DNA of 64,000 bases from Sedimentitalea sp041224545. GTDB taxonomy: Bacteria; Pseudomonadota; Alphaproteobacteria; Rhodobacterales; Rhodobacteraceae. The stretch lies in assembly GCF_041224545.1 (NCBI RefSeq), contig NZ_JBGFGP010000105.1, positions 24,840-88,839 of the forward strand, given 5' to 3'. Under the pieces are notes generated by a model. It ran no database searches and was not told the DNA's origin. It worked only from the letters and a program-made list of their open reading frames with translations. The translations under genes and the position numbers were made by a program. Positions 41,392-48,880 of the stretch are shown here, piece after piece; the stretch's first letter is position 1, and each line of letters opens with the position of its first letter.

Positions 41392-43728
41392 CTATTCGCC
41401 GTAAGGCACCCAGACCGTCTTGACCTCGGTTGCTTCCGACATGAGACGCCCGGTTTGCGGCTGGAACCAATCTGTCGTGCGCGCATTGTTGACCCATGTA
41501 CGCTTGAGGTTTCCGGCGCTCTCGCGTTCGATCCGGGCCGACAGGTCACTTGAGGAAAAACTCCACACCGCGTCCACGTTCATATGCGACGCCATATGTG
41601 GCGCAAGATCGGCGTGCCGCCCGGTCAGGATGTTGACCACCCCGCCCGGCACATCGGATGTGTCGAGAACCTGATAGAAATCGGTTGCCGCCAGGGGGAA
41701 GGGTTCGCTTGCGCCGAGAACCACGCGATTGCCCATCGCAATGGCAGGCGCCATCACCGAGACCAGCCCGAGCAGTGGCGCATCATCCGCGCAGAGCGCG
41801 GCAATCACTCCCACGGGTTCCTTCATCGCCAGCGCAATGCCACGCATCGGCACCGCTGCCGTCCGCCCATCGACCTTGTCCGCCCAGGCCGCCGCCGAAA
41901 ACAGGCGCTGGATGCTGGCGTCCACTTCCTTTGCGCCCTGCCGCGCTCCGGTCATCGCATCGATGCGGCGGGCAAATTCCTCCGCCCGCGCCGACAGGTT
42001 TTCCCCGATATAATACAGGATCTGCGCCCGCAGATGCGCCGTGGATTTTGCCCATCCCGCCGCGCCCTGCGCCGCCTCGACCGCATTGCGCACGTCCTTG
42101 CGACTGCCAAGCCCCACATGCCCGAGCAGCGCACCGGATTTCCCGTAAACCGGCTGCGAATATCCGCTGTCTGGGCGCGCCTGCTTGCCACCGATATACA
42201 TCTTGGCGGTGCGGTCGAGGGCATCGGTCGGCGCTCCGGTGCCGTCATGCGGCCTGATGGGGGCGAGCGCCCTCGTCTTGCCCCGTGGCCGCGTATAGGC
42301 CCGCAGACCCGCCCAGCCACCTTCGCGACCGAACCCGCTCTCGCGCACGCCACCAAAGGGCGCGGCGGCGTCGAACAGGTTGGTGGCATTGATCCACACC
42401 ACCCCCGATGCAAGTTTCGGTGCGATATCCAGCGCCAGATTGATATTCTCGGTCCAGACCGTCGCCGCCAGCCCATAGCGCGAGTTGTTGGCGATGCTGA
42501 CCGCCTCATCCGGCGTGCGAAATGTGGTCGCCGCCAGTACCGGACCGAATATCTCTTCCTGCATCAGCCTGTCAGATGGTGCGAGGCCCGAGATCAGTGT
42601 CGGAGGATAAAAGCAGCCATCTGCCGGCATTTCGACCGCGGCAACATGCGTCTGACCCGCTGTATTGGCACCGACCATGCGCGCAATCGCTGCGTGCTGC
42701 ACCGGGTCTACCACCGCGCCGATATCGATACACTTGTCCAGCGGATCGCCGACGCGCAGCCGGTCCATCCGCGCGCGCAACCGCTCAAGGAACATCGCCG
42801 AGATATTCTCCTGAACCAGAAGCCGCGACCCCGCACAGCAGACTTGTCCCTGGTTCAGCCATATCGCATCCACCAGCCCCTCGATAGCACTGTCCAGATC
42901 GGCATCGTCGAACACGATATAGGGGCTCTTGCCACCCAGTTCGAGCGTCAACGCCTTGCCCGATCCCGCCGTCGCCTCGCGGATGCGCCGCCCGACGGCG
43001 GTCGATCCGGTAAAGGCGATCTTGTCGACCTCTGCGGCCACGAGCATTTCGCCCACCGCCCCGTCGCCGGTCACGATGTTGACGACACCCCTGGGCAGTC
43101 CGGCCTGTTGACAGATCTCGGCGAACAAAAGCGCCGTCAAAGAGGTATATTCGGCCGGCTTCAGGACCACCGTGTTGCCCATCGCCAGCGCGGGCGCAAT
43201 CTTCCATGCCAGCATCAGCAACGGAAAATTCCACGGGATGATCTGGCCGCAGACGCCCAGCGGTTCGGCATCGGGAAGGGCCTCTTCCATCACCTGTGCC
43301 ATACCCGCATGATAATGGAAATGACGCTGCGCCAGCGGAATGTCGATGTCGCGGCTTTCGCGGATCGGCTTGCCGTTGTCCAGCGTCTCCAGCACGGCAA
43401 ACAGCCGGCCATGTTTCTGCAACAGCCGTGCAATGGCATAGAGATGGCGCGCGCGCGCCGGACCGCCCTGCCGTGCCCATGCCTTCTGTGCCTTGCGGGC
43501 CGCCGTGACGGCCGCCTCGACATCCTCCTGCGTCGCTTGGCTCAGGGTGGCAAGACGCGCGCCATTTGCAGGATTGCGGCTTTCAAACCCCGCGAGTGCC
43601 GGGGTAAACGCCCCGTTGATGAAATGTCCGAACGCGCCATCATGTCCGTCGATCCAGTTGCACGCTTCGTCGGCACTCTCCGGGGCCGGTCCATATGCCA
43701 TGGTCTCGAAGATTTCCTTGACGGTCAT
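41392..43728 (-). CDS. ALDH16-type aldehyde dehydrogenase (two-domain)
   Basis: A 778-residue aldehyde dehydrogenase, far longer than the usual ~500. Residues 1-490 form a complete ALDH domain: IIPWNFPLLMLAWKIAPALA (Asn167), KPAEYTS (Lys190), LELGGKSP (Glu263) and NQGQVCCAG with catalytic Cys297. Residues about 500-778 are a second, ALDH-like domain without a catalytic Cys, as described for ALDH16, whose bacterial member from Loktanella is active. It oxidises an aldehyde with NAD(P). The start at 43728 is favoured by AAAGGTG; 43731 is equivalent. It lies 50 bp behind deoC on the same strand. Confidence 0.93.
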   Translation of the reverse strand: MTVKEIFETMAYGPAPESADEACNWIDGHDGAFGHFINGAFTPALAGFESRNPANGARLATLSQATQEDVEAAVTAARKAQKAWARQGGPARARHLYAIARLLQKHGRLFAVLETLDNGKPIRESRDIDIPLAQRHFHYHAGMAQVMEEALPDAEPLGVCGQIIPWNFPLLMLAWKIAPALAMGNTVVLKPAEYTSLTALLFAEICQQAGLPRGVVNIVTGDGAVGEMLVAAEVDKIAFTGSTAVGRRIREATAGSGKALTLELGGKSPYIVFDDADLDSAIEGLVDAIWLNQGQVCCAGSRLLVQENISAMFLERLRARMDRLRVGDPLDKCIDIGAVVDPVQHAAIARMVGANTAGQTHVAAVEMPADGCFYPPTLISGLAPSDRLMQEEIFGPVLAATTFRTPDEAVSIANNSRYGLAATVWTENINLALDIAPKLASGVVWINATNLFDAAAPFGGVRESGFGREGGWAGLRAYTRPRGKTRALAPIRPHDGTGAPTDALDRTAKMYIGGKQARPDSGYSQPVYGKSGALLGHVGLGSRKDVRNAVEAAQGAAGWAKSTAHLRAQILYYIGENLSARAEEFARRIDAMTGARQGAKEVDASIQRLFSAAAWADKVDGRTAAVPMRGIALAMKEPVGVIAALCADDAPLLGLVSVMAPAIAMGNRVVLGASEPFPLAATDFYQVLDTSDVPGGVVNILTGRHADLAPHMASHMNVDAVWSFSSSDLSARIERESAGNLKRTWVNNARTTDWFQPQTGRLMSEATEVKTVWVPYGE

Positions 43729-43778
43729 CATTTCACCTTTGTCCAAATACTCACTGCACGACGCCCGCCATCTGCGGT

Positions 43779-44768
43779 TCAGCCGACGGGATGGCGATAT
43801 CCGGCCGAGTAGGCGCCGGTCACGTAATGCTCCAGCTGGCGTTCGATATCACCGAGAAGGGAACTTGCCCCGAAACGGAACAGGTCGGGTCGAAGCCAGC
43901 GCTCCCCCAGTTCCTCCTTCATCAGCGACAGGTAGACCAGCGCATCTTTGGCCTTCGAGATGCCGCCGGCCGGCTTGTAGCCCACCCGATACCCGGTGCG
44001 CTGATAATAGTCGCGAATTGCGCGGATCATCACCAGCGACACCGGCAGCGTGGCATTCACGCTCTCCTTGCCGGTCGAGGTCTTGATGAAATCGGCCCCG
44101 GCCATCATGCAGACCAGGCTCGCCCGCGCCACGTTGCGCAACGTACCAAGTTCGCCGGTTGCAAGGATCGCCTTGACATGCGCGTCGCCGCAGGCGTCGC
44201 GAAATGTCTTCATCTCATCATAAAGCGACTGCCAGTCTCCGGTCAGCACGTGGCGACGGGAAATCACGATGTCGATCTCCCGTGCGCCGGCGGCAACACT
44301 TTCCCCGATCTCTGCTACGCGCAGGTGAAACGGCGACAAGCCGGCGGGAAACCCCGTGCTGACGGCCGCGACGGGAATGCTGCTTCCATCAAGAGCCTGG
44401 ACCGCTGGCCTGATCATGTCGTGATACACACAGACCGCGCCGGTTGTCAGGCCCTGCATCCCGAGCGCGGCAAGCAGGTCTTCGCGCACCGGCTGACGCG
44501 CCTTGGCGCATAGCCTCTGCACGCGCCCGGCCGTATCGTCCCCCGACAGCGTCGTCAGGTCGATGCAGCTGATGGCGCGCAACAGCCAAGCGGCCTGATG
44601 CTCTTTCTTGACCGAGCGTCGTCCCGGCAGGGCCGCAACCCGGCGCTCGATGGCCGAGGTATTCGCCTGCGCCGAATTCACCCATCGCATGTCCAGCGCG
44701 GTTCCGGGATTGCGCGGTTCGGTCGCCAGCGGCAGGAGCGTCCCGCACGTCGTGGTTTCGGTCTGCAT
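43779..44768 (-). CDS. deoC: Deoxyribose-phosphate aldolase
   Basis: A 329-residue class I aldolase of the longer DERA type. DFIKTSTGKES holds the Schiff-base Lys229, RVGYKPAGGISKAKDAL the second essential Lys, and AVSTGFPAGLSPFHLRVAE the deoxyribose-phosphate site. It splits 2-deoxyribose-5-phosphate into glyceraldehyde-3-phosphate and acetaldehyde, which the ALDH16 gene downstream could oxidise. The ATG at 44768 follows a G-rich ribosome-binding stretch. It diverges from the metal importer genes. Confidence 0.94.
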   Translation of the reverse strand: MQTETTTCGTLLPLATEPRNPGTALDMRWVNSAQANTSAIERRVAALPGRRSVKKEHQAAWLLRAISCIDLTTLSGDDTAGRVQRLCAKARQPVREDLLAALGMQGLTTGAVCVYHDMIRPAVQALDGSSIPVAAVSTGFPAGLSPFHLRVAEIGESVAAGAREIDIVISRRHVLTGDWQSLYDEMKTFRDACGDAHVKAILATGELGTLRNVARASLVCMMAGADFIKTSTGKESVNATLPVSLVMIRAIRDYYQRTGYRVGYKPAGGISKAKDALVYLSLMKEELGERWLRPDLFRFGASSLLGDIERQLEHYVTGAYSAGYRHPVG

Positions 44769-44885
44769 GTCGCCCCCGTCATGTTCAAACCGTAACGTGA
44801 CATGGGGCCGCCGGCTTGGCAAGCGGGCCCAAGACACCCTGTCAGGGCTGAAACTGCCAGGAAAACAGGCATATTCCACCTTTTG

Positions 44886-44902
44886 TTGCGAGTAATTCGC
44901 AA
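44886..44902. promoter_or_regulatory. Palindromic operator candidate upstream of metal importer
   Basis: The 17-bp sequence TTGCGA-GTAAT-TCGCAA has perfect 6-bp inverted arms just upstream of a promoter-like sequence. A related GCGAATGACTC stretch covers the -10 region. Sit/Mnt operons of alphaproteobacteria are commonly repressed by the Fur-family regulator Mur, so this is a candidate Mur/Fur-type site; the regulator is inferred, not seen. Confidence 0.5.
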
Positions 44903-44907
44903 TATCA

Positions 44908-44936
44908 TTGACTTACCTGCGAATGACTCTCATATT
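44908..44936 (+). promoter_or_regulatory. Sigma70-type promoter of the metal importer operon
   Basis: TTGACT (44908-44913) and CATATT (44931-44936) are separated by 17 bp, 31 bp before the first start codon. It lies between the palindrome at 44886-44902 and the gene, a sensible place for metal-dependent repression. Confidence 0.55.
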
Positions 44937-44967
44937 CAGCCCGACTCTTACAAATGGGAAAGCCCCG

Positions 44968-45930
44968 ATGCTTTTACGCCGTTCCTTGCTGATTGCCTCC
45001 ATGTTGTCGCTGTTGCTGCCGCTGGCGGGACGTGCCCTGGCGGAAACCCCGATCAAGGTTGTCGCGACCACCGGCATGATTGCGGATGCGGCGCGTCAGG
45101 TCGGCGGGGAACTGGTCGAGGTCCGGGCCCTGATGGGACCGGGAGTCGATCCGCATTCCTATCGGCAGACCCGGACCGATATCGTTGCGATGACGCGGGC
45201 CGATCTTGTCTTGTGGCACGGCCTCTACCTCGAAGCGCAGATGGAGGATTTCTTTCACGACCTCGCACGCAAGCGCAACGTGGTGGCCGTTGCCGATGGG
45301 CTGCCCCGGAACCTGCTGCGCGGTCACGACAGTTACCAGGACAAGTTCGACCCGCATGTCTGGATGTCGCCGGACCTGTGGAAACTCGTCGTGGAGCAGG
45401 TTCAGGCCGCGCTGACCGACACGCGGCCCGAGGCGGCAGAGATATTTGCCGCGAATGCAGCGCGTCATCTGTCGGATCTGGACGCGCTCGCGACCTATGC
45501 AAGACAGAGCATGGCGCAGGTTCCGCCGGACAATCGCGTGTTGCTGACCGCGCATGACGCCTTTGGCTATTTTGGCGACAGTCTCGATATCGAGGTGCTC
45601 GGGATACAGGGCATCTCGACCGAGAGTGAAGCGGGGCTGAACCGGATCAGCGCGCTGGTCGATCTTCTGGTCGAGCGCCGGATCACGGCCGTCTTTGTCG
45701 AAAGTTCGGTGTCTGATCGCAACATGCGCGCGCTGGTCGAAGGGGCGGCGGCGCGCGGGCATGAGGTTCAGATCGGTGGTGAGCTCTACAGCGATGCCAT
45801 GGGTGCCGATGGCACCTATGAAGGCACCTATATCGGCATGATCGATCACAACGTGACCGTCATTGCCGGCGCCCTTGGCGCAGATGTGCCGGAGCGGGGC
45901 ATGTCCGGCAAACTGTCGGCGGGGTTCTGA
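44968..45930 (+). CDS. sitA: Mn/Fe/Zn ABC importer, periplasmic metal-binding protein (SitA-like)
   Basis: A 320-residue cluster A-I binding protein. The signal peptide is MLLRRSLLIASMLSLLLPLAGRALA. Metal ligands are recognisable: GPGVDPHSYRQTR (His), DPHVWMSP (His), a Glu in the FVESSVSDRNM block and an Asp in MIDHNVTVIAGAL. There is no long His-rich loop as in zinc-specific ZnuA, which, with the two-permease layout, favours a manganese/iron SitA or MntA role. GGGAAAG lies before the ATG at 44968. It is the first gene of a tightly packed four-gene operon. Confidence 0.9.
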   Translation: MLLRRSLLIASMLSLLLPLAGRALAETPIKVVATTGMIADAARQVGGELVEVRALMGPGVDPHSYRQTRTDIVAMTRADLVLWHGLYLEAQMEDFFHDLARKRNVVAVADGLPRNLLRGHDSYQDKFDPHVWMSPDLWKLVVEQVQAALTDTRPEAAEIFAANAARHLSDLDALATYARQSMAQVPPDNRVLLTAHDAFGYFGDSLDIEVLGIQGISTESEAGLNRISALVDLLVERRITAVFVESSVSDRNMRALVEGAAARGHEVQIGGELYSDAMGADGTYEGTYIGMIDHNVTVIAGALGADVPERGMSGKLSAGF

Positions 45931-45931
45931 G

Positions 45932-46741
45932 ATGAGCATCGAACTGATCGCGTCGCAGGGCACCGTCGCGACCCCGGACCGGCCGACCGAAAGCCCCTTG
46001 GCCATTCGCGGTTTGACCGTTTCCTATGGTCAGAAACCGGCGGTATTCTCGGTCGACATGACCGTTCAGCCGGGGACCATGACGGCGATCATCGGTCCGA
46101 ACGGCGCGGGTAAATCGACCTTGCTCAAGGCGGCGCTCGGTATCGTCCGGCCATTGTCGGGGCAGGTGCAGGTCTTTGGCGCACCGCTTGCGCGTCGACG
46201 CGCCCGCATCGCCTACGTGCCCCAGCGCGCCAGCATCGACTGGGATTTCCCGACCCGCGTGATCGACGTTGTATTGATGGGGCTTTACCGGCAACTGGGT
46301 CTGTTGCGCCGTGTTCGCGGCGTCCATCGCGACCGGGCGCTGAACTGTCTTGATCGGGTGGGCATGCGGGACTTTGCCGACCGCCAGATCGGCCAGCTTT
46401 CCGGCGGGCAGCAGCAACGGGTATTTCTCGCCCGTGCGCTGGCGCAGGACGCTGACTTGTATCTGCTGGACGAACCTTTTGCGGGGGTCGATGCGGCGAC
46501 CGAAAAGGCGATCATCGGCGTGCTGAAATCGCTGCGTGCCGAGGGAAAAACCGTTGTTGTCGTGCATCACGATCTCGCAACCGTCCGGGATTATTTTGAT
46601 AACGTGTTCCTGATCAATACCAGCAAGGTCGCCGAGGGACCGGTCTCAACGACATTTACCTCCGAGACATTGCAGGCGACCTATGGTGGCCGGCTTGCCA
46701 CCGTGCAGGTCGATCAACTGGCCGCGACGGCACTGGCCTGA
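45932..46741 (+). CDS. sitB: Mn/Fe ABC importer ATPase (SitB-like)
   Basis: A 269-residue ATPase. Walker A is GPNGAGKSTLLKAAL, the signature LSGGQQQRVFLARAL, Walker B LYLLDEPFAGVD and the H-loop VVVVHHDLATV. The segment RIAYVPQRASIDWDFP is characteristic of manganese/zinc-type MntB/SitB/ZnuC ATPases. The ATG is 1 bp after the sitA stop. It drives metal import through the two downstream permeases. Confidence 0.93.
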   Translation: MSIELIASQGTVATPDRPTESPLAIRGLTVSYGQKPAVFSVDMTVQPGTMTAIIGPNGAGKSTLLKAALGIVRPLSGQVQVFGAPLARRRARIAYVPQRASIDWDFPTRVIDVVLMGLYRQLGLLRRVRGVHRDRALNCLDRVGMRDFADRQIGQLSGGQQQRVFLARALAQDADLYLLDEPFAGVDAATEKAIIGVLKSLRAEGKTVVVVHHDLATVRDYFDNVFLINTSKVAEGPVSTTFTSETLQATYGGRLATVQVDQLAATALA

Positions 46742-46744
46742 TCC

Positions 46745-47950
46745 ATGTTCGTCGACGCGCTTCTGCTTCAACTGGGATATAATGCCACGCTGGTCGCCAT
46801 CGGGGCGACCCTCCTGGGCATTGCAGCCGGGAGCACCGGCACCTTCCTTTTCCTGCGCAAACGCGCGCTTGTCAGCGACGCGATAAGCCACGCGACCCTG
46901 CCGGGTGTCTGCCTCGCTTTCATGCTGATGGTGTGGCTTGGAGGGGATGGGCGCAACCTTGTGGGGCTGCTTCTGGGATCGGCGGTCTCGGCCTGGATCG
47001 GCCTGCTGTGCCTTAACTGGCTGGTGCAGCGCACGCGCCTCGCCGAGGATGCGGCCATCGGCGCGGTCCTGTCGGTGTTTTTCGGGTTCGGCGTCGTGCT
47101 CCTGACGGTCATCCAGACCATGGGGTCGGGGCGACAGGCCGGCCTTGAGAGCTTTTTGCTCGGGTCGACGGCGGGCATGCTCTGGGCCGATGCGATGGTC
47201 ATCGCTGTCGGCGGCGCTGCGGCGGTTGCGATGATCCTGTTGTTGCGCCGGCCCATGACGCTGGTGGCCTTCGATCCCGACTATGCGCTGGCGCGCGGGC
47301 TGCCCGTGGCGCGCATCGATCTTGCCATGATGGGGCTGGTGATGGCGGTGACGGTCGTGGGCCTGAAGATCGTAGGCCTGATCCTGATCGTCGCATTGCT
47401 GATCATCCCGCCGGTCACGGCCCGTTTCTGGACAGAACGCAGCGATGTCGTGGTCCTTCTTGCCGGTCTCGTGGGCGGGTTGTCGGGCTTTGTCGGCGCG
47501 GCGATCTCGGCATCGGCGCCCAATCTTCCGACCGGTCCGATCATCGTGCTGGTCAGCTTCGGCTGTTTCGTCATGTCGCTGTCGCTTGCGCCGGGGCGGG
47601 GGGCGCTGGCGGCGCTGTTGCGGCACTTGCGGTTTCAGAAACGCGTGCATCTGCGGCAGGGGTTGCTGGCGCTCGCCCAGGGTCAGCCCATCTACGAAGT
47701 GTTGACGCTGCGCCTGTTGCGCCGCGCGGGTCTGGTGCGGCCGGACGGCGTGGCCACAGAGCTTGGCCGCGCCCGCGCCGCCAAGGCGCTGCGCGACGAG
47801 CGGCGCTGGCAGGCCGTGCGCTCCGACCGCGACCACGAGGCCGCCGCCGCGCTCTATGACGGATTGCGTGACATCGAAACCGTGCTGACACGCGACCAGA
47901 TCGCCGAGGTCGACCGGGCCATCGGCGGACCAAAGGGGGTGCCCGCATGA
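46745..47950 (+). CDS. sitC: Mn/Fe ABC importer permease with C-terminal extension (SitC-like)
   Basis: A 401-residue ABC-3 permease. Residues 1-280 carry the usual 8-9 helices with SDAISHATLPGVCLAFML and VGLKIVGLILIVALLIIPPVTARF. About 110 extra residues follow the last helix (LLRHLRFQKRVHLRQG, VLTLRLLRRAGLVRPDGVATELGRARAAKALRDE, VLTRDQIAEVDRAIG), charged and helical, resembling a degenerate winged-helix as found on some TroC/MntC permeases. It starts 3 bp after sitB. Confidence 0.92.
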   Translation: MFVDALLLQLGYNATLVAIGATLLGIAAGSTGTFLFLRKRALVSDAISHATLPGVCLAFMLMVWLGGDGRNLVGLLLGSAVSAWIGLLCLNWLVQRTRLAEDAAIGAVLSVFFGFGVVLLTVIQTMGSGRQAGLESFLLGSTAGMLWADAMVIAVGGAAAVAMILLLRRPMTLVAFDPDYALARGLPVARIDLAMMGLVMAVTVVGLKIVGLILIVALLIIPPVTARFWTERSDVVVLLAGLVGGLSGFVGAAISASAPNLPTGPIIVLVSFGCFVMSLSLAPGRGALAALLRHLRFQKRVHLRQGLLALAQGQPIYEVLTLRLLRRAGLVRPDGVATELGRARAAKALRDERRWQAVRSDRDHEAAAALYDGLRDIETVLTRDQIAEVDRAIGGPKGVPA

Positions 47951-48876
47951 GTGGTGCCGAGTTCGTTCCCCTGTCGCTTCCTCCCCTTCTGATCGGGATC
48001 TTCGCGGCCATCGCCTGCGCCTTGCCGGGGAACTTTCTTGTGCTGCGGCGGCAGGCGCTGATCGGCGACGCTATCAGTCACGTGGTCCTGCCGGGGATCG
48101 TGGTGGCCTTCCTGGCAACCGGTATCGTTGCCACATGGCCGATGATGCTGGGTGCGGCCGGAGCGGCGGTGATCGCGGTCGTCCTGATCGAACTGATCCG
48201 CCGTCTGGGCCGGATAGAACCCGGCGCGGCCATGGGCGTGGTGTTTACCAGCATGTTTGCGGCCGGCGTTCTGTTGCTGGAACAGTCGGACACGTCGGCA
48301 GTGCATCTGGATGTCGAACATGCGCTTTATGGCAACCTGGAAAGCCTGATCTGGCTGGATGCGACCGGCTGGGCCTCGCTCGTCGATGCCGACGCATTGC
48401 GCAACCTTCCGGCCGAACTGCCGCGCATGGCGATCACGCTCGTGGTGGTGGCGATTTTCATCGCCGTGTTCTGGCGGCCGCTGAAACTCTCGACCTTTGA
48501 CGAAGGGTTTGCCCGCACCCTTGGCATTCGCACCGACCTGCTGGGGCTGGCGCTGGTGATCACCGCCGCCGTGGCGGCGGTTGCCGCCTTTGATGCGGTG
48601 GGATCCATCATCGTGATCGCGATGTTCATCTGCCCGCCGGCGGCGGCGCGTCTGATGACCAACCGCCTCGAACACCAGATCGCCTGGAGCGTGCTCTTTG
48701 CCACCGCTTCCGCAGTGATCGGGTATGTGCTGGCCGGCTATGGGCCTCTCTGGTTGGGTGCACAGGATGCGGTCAGCGCGGCGGGGATGATCGCCACGGT
48801 GTCCGGGCTGATCCTGGCGCTTGCCGCCCTGTTCGGACCCTGCCGCACGCGCAACGGTGCGCCGCAGCAGGGCTGA
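47947..48876 (+). CDS. sitD: Mn/Fe ABC importer second permease (SitD-like)
   Basis: A 309-residue ABC-3 permease with about eight membrane helices. The motif GDAISHVVLPGIVVAFL near the N-terminus and SIIVIAMFICPPAAARLMT late in the protein match the family. It has no C-terminal extension, unlike its paralogue. It begins within the ATGA overlap with sitC. The presence of two permease genes is a mark of Sit/Tro-type Mn/Fe importers rather than ZnuABC. It ends 4 bp from the convergent helicase gene. Confidence 0.92.
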   Translation: MSGAEFVPLSLPPLLIGIFAAIACALPGNFLVLRRQALIGDAISHVVLPGIVVAFLATGIVATWPMMLGAAGAAVIAVVLIELIRRLGRIEPGAAMGVVFTSMFAAGVLLLEQSDTSAVHLDVEHALYGNLESLIWLDATGWASLVDADALRNLPAELPRMAITLVVVAIFIAVFWRPLKLSTFDEGFARTLGIRTDLLGLALVITAAVAAVAAFDAVGSIIVIAMFICPPAAARLMTNRLEHQIAWSVLFATASAVIGYVLAGYGPLWLGAQDAVSAAGMIATVSGLILALAALFGPCRTRNGAPQQG

Positions 48877-48880
48877 TGCC

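Noticed and set aside
41584..43812. A 742-codon open frame opposite the ALDH16 gene (and similar long antisense frames at 2236-4053, 33991-35832, 35866-37941, 50952-53726 and 60047-62101)
   Set aside because: They lie antisense to genes with clear catalytic motifs, contain no recognisable domain and are Arg/His/Gly/Pro-rich, the known result of third-position GC bias.
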